The notes under the pieces: model-generated
Told to the model about the DNA's origin: nothing
What the model saw: only the letters and a program-made list of their open reading frames with translations
Database searches by the model: none
DNA from: Brachypterus glaber
Lineage: Eukaryota; Arthropoda; Insecta; Coleoptera; Kateretidae
Direction of reading: 5' to 3'
Assembly (NCBI GenBank): GCA_958510825.1
Contig: OY294045.1
Location: 95,478,988 to 95,542,987, forward strand
Length of the DNA: 64,000 bases
Part shown: positions 44,730 through 55,154 of the stretch, one piece after another
Position numbering within the stretch: the first letter of the stretch is position 1
Layout: the number at the start of each line of letters is the position of its first letter
Program-made: the position numbers and the translations under genes

Positions 44730-44929
44730 NNNNNNNNNNNNNNNNNNNNNNNNNNNNNNNNNNNNNNNNNNNNNNNNNNNNNNNNNNNNNNNNNNNNNNN
44801 NNNNNNNNNNNNNNNNNNNNNNNNNNNNNNNNNNNNNNNNNNNNNNNNNNNNNNNNNNNNNNNNNNNNNNNNNNNNNNNNNNNNNNNNNNNNNNNNNNNN
44901 NNNNNNNNNNNNNNNNNNNNNNNNNNNNN
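44730..44929. other. Assembly gap (200 N)
   Basis: Exactly 200 N, a conventional placeholder size, so the true distance is unknown. Confidence 0.99.
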
Positions 44930-45111
44930 AAAAATGTCAGTGCACTAAATTTAATTTACTTGTCGTATACGTTCTGTTAAATTGTATAACCTCGTTTACG
45001 TGCTGGAAGCTCAGAAGACAACAAGCCCTAAAGATGTGTAATGCTTTTCTTTCCATAGTATACTTTTCAAAAAAGTACAGTGAAGAGTATATTGCATTTC
45101 GTTTTGATATA

Positions 45112-45490
45112 CACTGCCCCACATTAAATTCCGGACACCTAAAAAATTGACATTTTTTAAATTTAAATATTTCGAAAACTAATTAATGGATTTGACTGAT
45201 TCTTTTTTTTTTTTTTTTTTTGTTTTGAAGCTTAAACATTCTCTACTTTTGTTTGTTTTAAGAATGATTAAATTTTTTTTTTCGTATTAGAGCAACAAAT
45301 AATGTACAACTATGTTTTTTACCCCATCTTCTAGGACTTGCATGGTACGCCACTGCAACAGTTTATCAAATTATTAAAGTCTTTCTTATTGCCGCAGTTT
45401 TAAGGAATATTTTCTTTTTTATTTTTTTTTTTAATTTCTCCTTCTGGTTTAGGAGATATCAGGATTTTCCTGAAAGTTTTTATTTTTTCA
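45112..45490. mobile_element. CACTGCC-ended element, copy 2
   Basis: Begins TA-CACTGCCCCACATTAAATTC and is the inverted match of 30200-30561, including TAAGAATGATTAAAT, CTAGGACTTGCATGGTACGC and AGATATCAGGATTTTCCTGA. Long T runs differ in length. Non-coding. Confidence 0.78.
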
Positions 45491-45547
45491 GTTAACTTAA
45501 AAAGTACTACATGAATTTGATTTATGCTGTGCTTTAAATTTAAAGCT

Positions 45548-47103
45548 TAATGTAATGTAATGTAATGTAATGTAATGTAATGTAATGTAATGTAATGTAA
45601 TGTAATCTTTATTGATGCTAATAATACAATGATTGTGCACAAGTCAAAAAATAGTACATAGAGGTGTAGTCAATATAATAAATTAGAGAAGAATAAAAGA
45701 GTTTTAAAAATAAAAATAAAAACAAAAACATTCAAGAAAATAAAATAAAAAACATTCACATTATCTCATGTCATGGAAGTCATTGCTAAGGTACTCATCA
45801 AAACTGTAAAATGCTCTGGCAAGTAAATATTGTTTAATAATCTTTTTAAAGATTAAACTGTTTAGGTTTTGAATACGAGGAGGTAACACATTGAAGAATT
45901 TGATACAATAATGATTCGTTCCAGTAGATGTCCTATTTAGTCTCAGAGAGTCTGGGTACACATTGTTAGAAAATCTGGTTTTATAATTGTGAACAGACGC
46001 ATGATTCTTAAACTTATGTATGTTTTTTTTTAAATATATCAAGCACTCTAATATGTATAAACAGGGAAGGGTAAGTATGCGCATATTTATGAAGCTATGT
46101 TTACAGTCAGCTCTATAACTTAATCCATCCATAATCCGAACAGCCCTTCTCTGCAATCCAAAAATCCTAACCCTGGATGAGGAGTGTCCCCAAGCCAAAA
46201 TACCATAGGCTAGAGAAGTTTGAACCACAGAGAAGTAAACAACTCTAACTACGGATTTTGATAGAGAATTTGAGAGACTGCGTAAAGAAAACAATTTTTG
46301 CTAACTTTACTGGCTACTGCATCTGCCTGCTTATACCATAGTAGCTTAGTATCAAGATTTATTCCCAGAAATTTGGTGTTTTTTGAATACTCACTGCCAA
46401 CAAAGTTGCGTAGTGAAAAAACCATATTGACAGTCTTATCAACATTTAAGCAGAGTCTGTTCGAGCTGACCATTGGGAAGCCCTTGACTGTGCCCTTTTG
46501 TTGGCGCTTACTGCTACTGCAAGACTTTTATGTTTTACAATAAATGATGTGTCGTCAGCAAATATAGTAACATTATCAATATCTGTTTCTAGATTATCTG
46601 TATTGTCAGTTTCGGGTTCAGAAGAATCGTTTAAAAATATGTGTATTGCCTGGATCACGTCGGGTAGGTCATTAACATAAATTAAAAAGAGGAATGGACC
46701 AAAATGAGATCCTTGTGGTACACCTATATCAATGAAAACCTCATCCGACATGACACCATCGACAATAACACGCTGTGTCCTAGAAGACAGATATGACACT
46801 ATCAATCTGCATGTTTCAGGTGAAAAACCATAAAAATAAAGTTTCCGTAGTAGTATAACAGGTGAAACACAGTCAAAGGCTTTACTTAGGTCGAAAAAGG
46901 TAGCAGAAGCAAAGTCGTATTTTTCAAAAGTGTCAAGAATAGTTTCAATAAAGGAGAGAATAGCATTTGTGGTCGAAAGGTTCTTACGAAAGCCAAATTG
47001 ATTTCTTGAAAATAGGTTGTTACTTTCGAAATAATTTACAACTTGTACTAATAGAAGCTTCTCATATACCTTAGAAATGACTGGTAACAGCGAAATGGGT
47101 TAA
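45548..47103 (-). mobile_element. Group II LINE with ATTAC tail, longest group II copy
   Basis: Minus strand, from the 5' end: NPISLLPVISKVYEKLLL-like region (first residue lost to a stop), FSRNQFGFRKNLSTTNAIL, TFFDLSKAFDCVSPVILL (motif A), VFIDIGVPQGSHFGPFLFLI, then an acidic stretch SSEPETDNTDNLETDIDN before the catalytic VTIFADDTSFIVK, NRLCLNVDKTVNMVFSLR, TKFLGINLDTKLLW, TSLAYGILAWGHSSSRVRIF, LQRRAVRIMDGLSYR and the FFNVLPPRI domain, stopping at 45761. Two frameshifts (near 46470 and 46290). The 3' end is AATAAAG then about 11 ATTAC units (45548-45606). 5'-truncated near 47103; no endonuclease. Confidence 0.9.
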
Positions 47104-47652
47104 CCAAATTATGGATGTTAGAAAAATACCTGAAATTAAAAATTAAAAAAAATAGCCTGCGGCGCTTAACTTGATTACCAATAGTCTGATATCACAATAT
47201 TATTAGATTTTATAAAGTAATTTCATACGAAATTCTGAAAAATACGATAGGATTTCTAAAAAAAAATTGCCTGCCAAATGTTGTATTGAACGTGTTGATG
47301 CCACTCCATCTATTTAATATTAACCACCACCTGAAAAAATAATGGACCTTTTTGGGAATTTAAGAAAAAAGTTTTTGTTGCAAAGCCGAATAGGCTTGAC
47401 CCCCCTATTAAAAATCCTGCGGGTGTCCCAGTTTCAGTGTAGGATAATTTTTGACCATTTTAGACTTTTTGAAACCGTCATAAAATACTCTTCTAACTTG
47501 AGAGCCGTGAAGTGTATAATAACAACTGTTTTAATAGATAAGGGTGAAATACCTCTCAAAAGTACAGTTAGTTAAAGTAACTTTTGAAAGACAAAGTTAA
47601 ATTTAAATGGTACAGATTTGTTTGTAGCTTATTTCATTTTGCCCTTCGTTCC
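47104..47652. other. No gene seen
   Basis: A 77-codon frame at 47342-47575 has no recognisable domain; probably chance. Confidence 0.5.
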
Positions 47653-47801
47653 TAGTCCAGTCAAATAATAAATGTAAATTGCAGTAAATGTACACGGGCT
47701 GATATTTTAAAGGGTAGTAGTGGATGGTAACAGAACACTCCTGTTAGTTTTCACCGGGTAATTTGCGTAAGGGGTGTCCGCTATCTTGAATTTTGGGGGT
47801 G

Positions 47802-49462
47802 CGTTGCTTTGTAATTCTGCCTCCAGGTTACTAGGATTTATTGTTCGTAATACTGTAACTTTTACCTCTTCGGCTTGTTTGAAGACGCTCTATTTTAGTT
47901 TTGTAAGATCAAAATTAGAATACTGTTCTTTAATATGGTATCCAATTTACGAAAACCAAAAAGATCAAATTGAATCGGTACAAAGAAGATTTCTGAAATT
48001 TTTAAATTTTAGGGTCGAAAAAATTTATCCACCGCAAGGTACCAATCAAATTTTATTATTAAACAGATTTGAATTACTTCTGTTAGATCTTCGTAGAAAA
48101 AATATGTCACTTTGTTTTTTAATAAGACTTATTAAGAACGAGATTGATTGTACTTATTTACTTAGCAAAATCAACTTTCAAGTACCTCGCAATAACTTCA
48201 GAGATGTTGATACATTCTACAATAATTTTGCAAGAACCAATATTTTACAAAAATCTCCAATTTATATCATGTGCAATAATTTTAACTGTCTCTGTGATAA
48301 CGTTGATATTAACTACTCTAGCCTGAGTGAAATTCTCTATACGGAAAATCCAGAGCAAGAGTAGTTATTACAATATGTATTCATTTAATTTAATTGTATT
48401 TATATTAATTTATGTTAATATTTATTTATTTTATTGTAAATTGTTGTAACTTATTTTATTTGTTTAACCCTAATTTTACTATTATATTTATTGTATATTT
48501 TTATATACTTGTCCTGTAATTGGTTATTTTCTGTTGGACAATAGAGGAAAGTCGCCTAATTTCGGATACCATTTACAATGTATTCAATATTTAATACTCG
48601 GTATTACTTTTTGATATTTTTTTTTATATAACCAGATACAACTTATTATAGCAAACCATGATTTATTATAAAAGCAATTTTATTACAGTTTATTTTTTCC
48701 AAAAACCACGGTTAAAAAAAATCAGCGCATTTTTGTGCATTTGAAAAAGGGCTCCTAATTTCGGACATATCCGAAAAAATTTTTTCAAGAGTAGATCTGG
48801 ATCCCATTGCTTATGTTTCTTGTTATTCCTTCACATTTAAGACGTAATTTAATCATTAAGCGATTTTCTACGAAATACTATAGGAACTATAATTTTAGAT
48901 TCCCAATTTCGAATATCTTAGTATCTTAGGTAATTTTCGTTTTTTTAAAATTGTTTATCTTAGTTTGTTGTATCATTATAAAAATAATAATTAATGGTTG
49001 GTTATCCTGAATAATAATTACCTTGCGGATATCCGAAATTGGGAATCAAATGCACAAAAATGGTCTATCCGAAATTAGGCATCTTTCTGCTTTTTAGATT
49101 AGAAATTTGTAGAATGTTTACGTTTTCAAATTGCTTAATTATGAATAGTGGATCAACTTAACTAACATCATAACTTACCCAAGACAGAATCACGAACTTT
49201 TATAACGATTATTTATAAAATAAACAAGCATAATAATGCAACTGAGCACAAAAATTCCATTTGCAATATAAACGATTTGTGCTGCCATTTAAAGGGGAGA
49301 AGCTCTACCGTTATCATATTACAGATCGGATTTAGTTTGACTTTTGGCTTAACATAAAAGAAGGTTTCTGTTTACCTTTGCAGACAGTATCTTAAATACA
49401 CTACTATCCGAAATTTGGAAACCATCCGAAATTAGGCCCATTTCCTCTAAAGCTATTATTAT
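47802..49462 (+). mobile_element. Group I LINE 3' end nested in FB1, ATT tail
   Basis: Plus-strand RT C-terminus: ASRLLGFIVRNTVTF, FSFVRSKLEYCSLIWYPIYE, SVQRRFLKFLNFRVEKIYPP, then INFQVPRNNFRDVDTFYNNF and ARTNILQKSPIYI to a stop at 48362-48364. The roughly 190 codons are open. The sequence is close to the 39.1-41.2 kb element (SKxNFxVPxN, ARTNxL), but the catalytic part is absent. The 3' end reads TTGGACAATA, is interrupted by the TA element at 48544-49447, and resumes AAGCTATTATTATT. Both flanks match FB1 (GCGTTGCTT before, AATATGCATTTTACG after). Confidence 0.92.
48544..49447. mobile_element. 904-bp TA-inserted DNA element with CCGAAATTAGG subrepeats
   Basis: Starts GAGGAAAGTCGCCTAATTTC and ends GAAATTAGGCCCATTTCCTC, inverted repeats of about 24 bases with four internal mismatches, flanked by TA at 48542-48543 and 49448-49449. 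Without it the LINE tail reads ACAATAAAGCTATTATT without a seam. The motif ATCCGAAATTAGG or its inverse, whole or partial, occurs at least seven times, at both ends and inside (near 48750, 48900, 49030, 49068 and 49405). No transposase frame. Confidence 0.9.
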
Positions 49463-50102
49463 TAATATGCATTTTACGATAAAAATGCATATAGCCAATT
49501 TTTCTAAGGAGAAAATTTCCAACAATTTTTTTTTTCCAATAATTTTTTTAATATATTAATAACAATCAAGTTAATTTAAAAATAGCCATGTTGGAGGTGA
49601 AATTGGTTTTTCTCATTTTTCAGCCAAATTATTCATCGGAGGTAAAAGTGGTTATTAGCAAACTTAGCACTCTTGACATTCTCTATAAGTTTTTTATATT
49701 ATAAATTTTCATAGGTACGGTTACAGAGGGCCCAACTCATCTTTCAGCGCCCACTGTAACCGTAACGAAATACTTATGAAAATGCATAATGTATAAAACT
49801 TATATAAAATTTCAAGAGCTACAAGTTCGCTCATAACCATTTTATCCTCCGATGAATAATTTGGCTGAAAAATCGAAAAAACAATTTCACCCCGAACATG
49901 GCAATTTTTGAATAATTATAACTTGATTGTTATTAATATATTAAAAAATAATCTCAACAAAACTTGTTGGAAATGTTTTCCTAAACAAAATTGGTTATAT
50001 ACATTTTTATCGTAAAATGCATATTTAGCGAGATAACCGCACTCACCCCTAAAATTCAAGATAGCGGACAACCCTTACGCAAATCACCCGGTGAAAAACT
50101 AA

Positions 50103-51438
50103 CAGGGTATGTATTCTCGGACTCGAGAGAACGCATTCCCGGGAGAAAGGTAGTGTGGGTTGCATATTCTTTCTGTCGAAACGCAAAACTACTTATTCTT
50201 GAACTTCATTCGCACGAAAATTGAGGAACTTTACTTCTACTACTCGGGATCGTGAGAAGCGGTCGTTCACGGAAATTTTGACATATAAGTTAGTCGCGCG
50301 CATTCGAACATAACCCTATTTTTGCTTTGGTTTTGTGTTTTTAATTTGAATACCGTTTTGTTTTATAATGATTAATGTACAATTTAAAACCGATGCAATC
50401 ATGCAAAACGATATTTAAGGATAAAAAAATATTAACGATATATTGCATCTATATATTAAAATGTGCCAGTTATGCCTACAAAAACCCAAATCTCTTCGAT
50501 ACTAACTCTTCAAACCACAATTATGGAACAAGAAAAAATGAAGATCTTAGGATACCAAAACATCAATCGACAATGTATGAGAGGTCTCCGTATTATAACT
50601 GTGTTAAAATATTAAACAACCTGCCACCTTCAATATCAAGCCTTAAACCATACCGTACCTTCAACAAAAAACTTAAAGAGTATCTTTGGGAAAAGCATTA
50701 CTACAAGATGTCCGAATTTATGTCAGATTAACCTGGAACTACCTGTAAATGTATTGTGTTTATTCATTCATGTATTTATTTATTGCAATTTATTTATTTA
50801 AATGTTTGTACTTTGACTTGTCTCATGCCATTTAATATGGTCAGAAGATTAAATAAAATTATTATTATTATTATTATTATTAATCGTAATTAATAAAAGA
50901 TTTTTTATATTTATAAATTATTATACATATTATGATAATAATAACGATGGATGATTTTGGGAGATCTGCAAGATCTTGCCACGCCTTTCTTGCGTCCTGT
51001 TTCGTGAAAACAGGACTAAAGTCCACTATTCACAAGCGGGTTGTCTTGAATAAAATTTAGAAGGATTTTTTTTGCTGACTGCTAGTTGGCGCAGATCTTT
51101 TTCTGGTTTTATTTTCAGTCATTTCTTACTAATAATATACTATACTTCTATATATTAATTAAAAAAATATTTAAACCTCAGCACTTGTTTACAAAAAAAG
51201 GAAATTAATGACAGCTTGTCACAAGCAGCTTGTACACGCAAACTCGTGTCGCATAATCTGATTGGTTAAAATCCGCTAAAATACTTGGCAACGCTGCAGC
51301 AGGCTGCAGAGATCCCATCACGCTCCCTGCTCTTCAAGAATAGCATTTTTTAACTTTGGGGAACTTTGATATGATGTGATCAGTTCCCTTCCTACGAAAA
51401 TTGTTCACGTTCTCTCGAGCCCAAGAATAGATACCCTG
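50103..51438. mobile_element. CAGGGTAT-ended insertion within FB1 right arm
   Basis: CAGGGTATGTATTCTCGGAC with TCGAGAGAACG at the left is the inverse of CGTTCTCTCGAGCCCAAGAA and TAGATACCCTG at the right, with three mismatches. FB1 sequence flanks it (GAAAAACTAA before, GAGTGTTCTGTTA after, one continuous block in other copies). No target duplication is evident. It hosts a group II LINE tail at 50345-50882. Confidence 0.75.
50345..50882 (+). pseudogene. Group II LINE C-terminal domain with ATT tail
   Basis: Plus strand: YNLKPMQSCKTIFKDKKILT, IYCIYILKCASYAYKNPNLF, NHNYGTRKNEDLRIPKHQ, YYNCVKILNNLPPSISSLKP and LKEYLWEKHYYKMSEFM to a stop at 50729-50731. This is the last domain of group II elements (LTLPCLYIYxCL, NTHSKNNIR, FFNKLP, FYSKSEYL in the 3-kb copy), here a diverged subfamily. 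No catalytic part. The end is AATAAA then about eight ATT units (50857-50882). It sits inside the CAGGGTAT element. Confidence 0.85.
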
Positions 51439-51894
51439 GAGTGTTCTGTTATTATCCGCTTAAAATATCATCAAGATTAGCAAACCAATCGAATGACTTT
51501 AATATAGAGGAGTTTTGGAAGTCATCGTGGCGCGACAAACAGGTTAATAATTAATGACAGCTTGTCACAAGCTGCTTGTACACGCAAACTCGTGTCGCAT
51601 AATCTGATTGGTTAAAATCCGCTAAAATACTTGGCAACGTTGCAGCAGGCTGCAGAGATCCCACCACGCTCCCTGCTCTTCAAGAATAGCATTTTTTAAC
51701 TTTGGGGAACTTTGATATGATGTGATCAGTTCGCTTCCTACGAAAATTGTTCACGTTCTCTCGAGCCCAAGAATAGATACCCTGGAGTGTTCTGTTATTA
51801 TCCGCTTAAAATATCATCAAGATTAGCAAACCAATCGAATGACTTTAATATAGAGGAGTTTTGGAAGTCATCGTGGCGCGACAAACAGGTTAAT
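51203..51894 (+). repeat. 346-bp tandem duplication spanning an insertion junction
   Basis: 51203-51548 and 51549-51894 are about 99% identical; I count four substitutions. Each copy contains the right end of the CAGGGTAT element, 34 bases of FB1 and the first 76 bases of the Jockey-like LINE end. The duplication therefore happened after all three insertions, or is an assembly duplication. Confidence 0.95.
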
Positions 51895-52230
51895 AATTCG
51901 TTTCTTATCCAACATTAAAAGTTCCTGGTTTTGATCTTTCAAGAAGAGAGTGGTGTAATTTAAATCGTATTCATATGGTGTATGCAATAAAAGCAAATTT
52001 ACTTGGGGTCTTTTAGAAAATCCTAGTTGTAACCGTTGCGATGGGGAGGAACAATCTATTCATCACATTTCTCTGGAATGCGCGCAGACGCGTTTTGATG
52101 GTACATTGGAGGAGATACATAATTTAACACCAGCAGCCCTTCAGTGGCTGCAAAATCCAGATTTAAATTTATTATTTTTTTATATTATTTGTTGCATTGT
52201 ATTAATTTTTCCATACGAAATAAATAAATA
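51819..52230 (+). pseudogene. Jockey-like LINE 3' end, 6-bp TSD, AAAT tail
   Basis: Plus strand, in two frames: PTLKVPGFDLSRREWCNLNR, then after a frameshift FTWGLLENPSCNRCDGEEQS, IHHISLECAQTRFDGTLEEI, LTPAALQWLQNPDLNLLFF. The phrase GFDLxRREWxxLNRI followed by a Cys-x2-Cys...His...Cys cluster is the C-terminal region of Jockey-type LINEs. ATCATC at 51813-51818 and 52231-52236 is the target duplication, and FB1 sequence continues on both sides. The 3' end is GAAATAAATAAATA. RT and most of RNase H are missing. Confidence 0.88.
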
Positions 52231-52359
52231 ATCATCCCGTGTACATTTATTGCAATTTAACATATGAATTTCTCATTATTTGACTGGACTATTCACCAAG
52301 TTAAGAAAAACCCTCGAGCAATCCTAAAGTTTTTTATAAGGAAACAACTTAGGATATCC

Positions 52360-52460
52360 AACGATCTAATAACTCTTCTCTTTATAATACGCTTTCTCTT
52401 AATATAAAGTATCGGCAACATCTCGGTTTGTTTGTAAACAAATACTAGGAATACCGGGTA
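52360..52460 (+). mobile_element. Diverged relative of the 6144-6396 MITE
   Basis: ATCTAATAACTCTTCTCTTT, then ATAAAGTATCGGCAACATCT and CGGTTTGTTTGTAAACAAAT resemble both halves of the 6.1-kb MITE (there ACAAACAAACCGAGATGATG in inverse). Ends are unclear. Confidence 0.55.
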
Positions 52461-52478
52461 TGTTGATTAGATCATATA

Positions 52479-52975
52479 CAGTGCGGTCCAAAAGTCGCCC
52501 CCCCCCCCTCTTAACTTTTGAACGAGTTAAGATATCGACTTTAAATTTAGAACTCTTAAATAAGACAACTTAAACTATCTTTAAGCATATATTTGATACT
52601 TTTAGCTCTTAAAATGTGGGCAGGGGGGCATGGGGGAAATTTTTTTAAATGGAAAGGGGGGTCGTGTGATACATCATTTTAAAGCCTTTAAAATTCTCTA
52701 TATAACCATAAATTTTTAAAAATTTTAAACATGTTTTTTAAGGTTTTGATTTTTCAGTTTTTTGTGCTAAAAAAATAAATTTTTAAGTTTTTTTTGTTAG
52801 TTTTTATTTAGGTCAACTAAAATTAGTTTAAAAGTATAATTTAAAAGAGATAAAAGTATCAAATATATGCTTAAAGATAGTTTAAGTTGTCTAATTTACG
52901 AGTTGCAAATTTGAAGTCGATATCTCAACTGGTTCAAAAGTTAAAAGGGGGGGGACTGACTTTTGGACCGCTCTG
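52479..52975. mobile_element. CAGTGCGGTCC palindromic MITE, copy 3 (497 bp)
   Basis: Same termini as the copies at 21446 and 26280, TA at 52477-52478 and 52976-52977, but about 200 bases shorter because part of the right half is deleted. Splits the repeat that is intact at 41664-41815, proving the TA duplication. Confidence 0.92.
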
Positions 52976-53130
52976 TATACATAGATGCGCCTCGAGTTCA
53001 AGTCCACGTCAAACCGAAATGTTTTCATTGCTATATCCAGGTAGATTTCACCTTCCCGCTTCTGGTCACCACCCACCGCTATAGTGATTTGTTGACAAAT
53101 ATGTTATACTTCACCTCCTCGCAACCTCAC
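52976..53130 (+). repeat. Dispersed repeat, copy 2 (partner 41664-41815)
   Basis: Continues from the MITE insertion as TACATAGATGCGCCTCGAGT to TTCACCTCCTCGCAACC. One 9-base insertion (GTTCAAGTC region) relative to the other copy. Confidence 0.85.
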
Positions 53131-53209
53131 CGCTATAGTTGTTTGTTTACAACTGACTGTATATGTTCTACATAAAACAAATCAACATTAATGCCATATC
53201 TATGTATAT

Positions 53210-54727
53210 ATCGTCGCCTTACAAGTAAAGAGCACTAAGTCCAAAAACATGGTTTTGAGATATTGGCAAATTTAACTTTCATTGTTGTTTTTTAATTTTT
53301 GTAATAATTGTTTTTGGAAAAAAACTACCGCAAATTGCAATGACTTGTTTGGACATAATGATGTCCCATTTGCAGTTTAATTTAACTAAATTTGAAAAAA
53401 GACATGGACTTAGTGCCTTTTAATTGTAGGCCCACGACGTCGGCTTACAAGTAAAGAGCACTAAGTCAATAAAATAATATAAAAAACAACTATTTAAAAT
53501 TAAAACCCTTCTATTAATTAAACGTAATGTATAACTATAAAGTAGAAAACAAGATGTTTACATACATTTTCAAAAACTAGATTTTTAAAAGAAGGGTTTG
53601 GACTTTTTGATTGTTTAAAGAACGTTAATAAAATTAATTAGTATTGATTATATGAAACTGTTTACTATGCCAGAACTAAGACAGTTTTCAGAGGCCATCG
53701 GCTGTGCCGGCAAAGAAGCATCTCCTAAAGTCAATAATTATAATGAATCATTATTAATAATAAAACACTTCACGGTGAAATTCTAAGGGCTGTTTTCCGA
53801 ACTTACCGCGAACTTTAGTTTTTTTCTGATATTCTTGTTATTTATGTAGTAACCAAGGATTTATGAGCAAAATTAAAATAATCTATCAGTTAAAATTTGA
53901 ATGCGTTTGTCAGTACAATAAATAACGCGATATTGTATCATATAAATGATTCAAGCAAGACCACTTTACACGGAGCAATTTGTACGCAAGTTTGATGCTA
54001 AGCAAGTTTGCTGCCAGATATAGCATGAGGACAATTGGACATTGATTTGCCTTTTCACGGAGCAAGTTGTACGCAAGTTTGATGCTATATATTGCAAGGT
54101 AAACAGTGCTGCCAACCAGACAATTTTGACGTGTCTCTGCGTTTGTTGACAAAAACATAATCTAGCATTTGCTTTTTTAAGGAAGTTTTTTAGTTAGACA
54201 GACCGGCCTATTATTAATAATAATAATTATTAACATGTGCAGTTGCTACTATATTAGTAAAATGAAATCGATTTAGTAACTTTTTTTCCAGGTTGGTACC
54301 ACGAAAATAACCATAAAACTTGCGTGAAAATCGCCGAAAAATAGAACATGTTCTAAATAATTTGATGGCACGAAAATGGCCTCAAACTTGCCTGAAGGCA
54401 TGCGCAGTGACTGAATCATTCTTGCAACAAACTTGCATAGCATCAAACTTGCGCACAAATTGCTCCGTGTAAAGTGGCTTTTAGTGCAGAAACATTTGAA
54501 ATAATCTACAAGTAAAACGCACTAAGTGACTTAGTGCCTATTGCCAGATAAAATTTTAATCAAAATCAAATTGGTGCGTTTCGTATAGTGGGTAACTCCC
54601 TTGGCAGTCCACCTAGAAGTTAGTTCGGTTTACCTATACATAGATCATCAAAAATTAACTACTGTGCTATTAAATTCCCATTTTTGCAAAAAAGTGACTT
54701 AGTGCCTTTTACTTGTAAGCCGACGAT
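53210..54727. mobile_element. Paired elements with ATCGTCGCCTTACAAGTAAA ends
   Basis: Outer ends are ATCGTCGCCTTACAAGTAAA (left) and TTTACTTGTAAGCCGACGAT (right). Each is followed inward by GAGCACTAAGTC or its inverse. The same end pair also occurs back-to-back at 53410-53467 (GACTTAGTGCC...CCACGACGTCGGC...AAGAGCACTAAGTC), so the stretch may be two neighbouring elements, 53210-53437 and 53438-54727. The second contains a nested element. No open frame of note. Confidence 0.75.
53961..54477. mobile_element. CCACTTTACACGG element nested in the previous one
   Basis: CCACTTTACACGGAGCAATT with TGTACGCAAGTTTGATGCTA at the left is the inverse of TAGCATCAAACTTGCGCACA and AATTGCTCCGTGTAAAGTGG at the right, 40 bases with one or two mismatches. 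GCAAGTTTGATGCTA and CAAACTTGC recur inside. No target duplication seen; non-coding. Confidence 0.82.
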
Positions 54728-55154
54728 ATGATCTAATGTATGTTGCCGATACTTTATAAAAGTCCCAACTCTATTTACCTAGCGATTTTATCGAAAACTA
54801 AAAGAGATATTCAAATTCTGCAAAAACTCTTATTTTTAGTGTTGCCTGCAAAATTTTAACTAATAGGCCATAGTTTTTTAGATGCAGAATCCTGGGCATC
54901 AGACATCGGACATCGGAGATTAACACGTAATTATTAGGATAATATATTACTATTTATAGACTAATAAACTCAACGAATACTAAATAGATGACATAATTTA
55001 ACAATATAGTATAATTTTACATACGGTTAAATTTTAATAATGCCAAATTATCTACTATTCTAAATTAGTATTCCTAATTAATTATTCCAAACCACGTTTC
55101 AAATGAAATTCGTAATAACTATTGCATTATCGTATTACTAACTAATAATAAAAA

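Larger units (their letters stand above)
47655..52289. mobile_element. FB1: long-inverted-repeat DNA transposon hosting nested insertions
   Basis: Left end TA-GTCCAGTCAAATAATAAA and right end TTATTTGACTGGAC-TA are inverted, with TA on both sides. Own sequence is 47655-47801, 49463 to about 50102, 51439-51472 and 52237-52289; the rest is inserted DNA. 49463-49735 and 49745-50102 form a long palindrome (for example AATTATTCATCGGAGG against CCTCCGATGAATAATT), and the right arm continues the inverse of the left end. No transposase is recognised. Other left ends lie at 14233 and 15437. Confidence 0.85.

Noticed and set aside
54273..54458. 61-codon minus frame
   Set aside because: It lies in the arm of the CCACTTTACACGG element; non-coding repeat.
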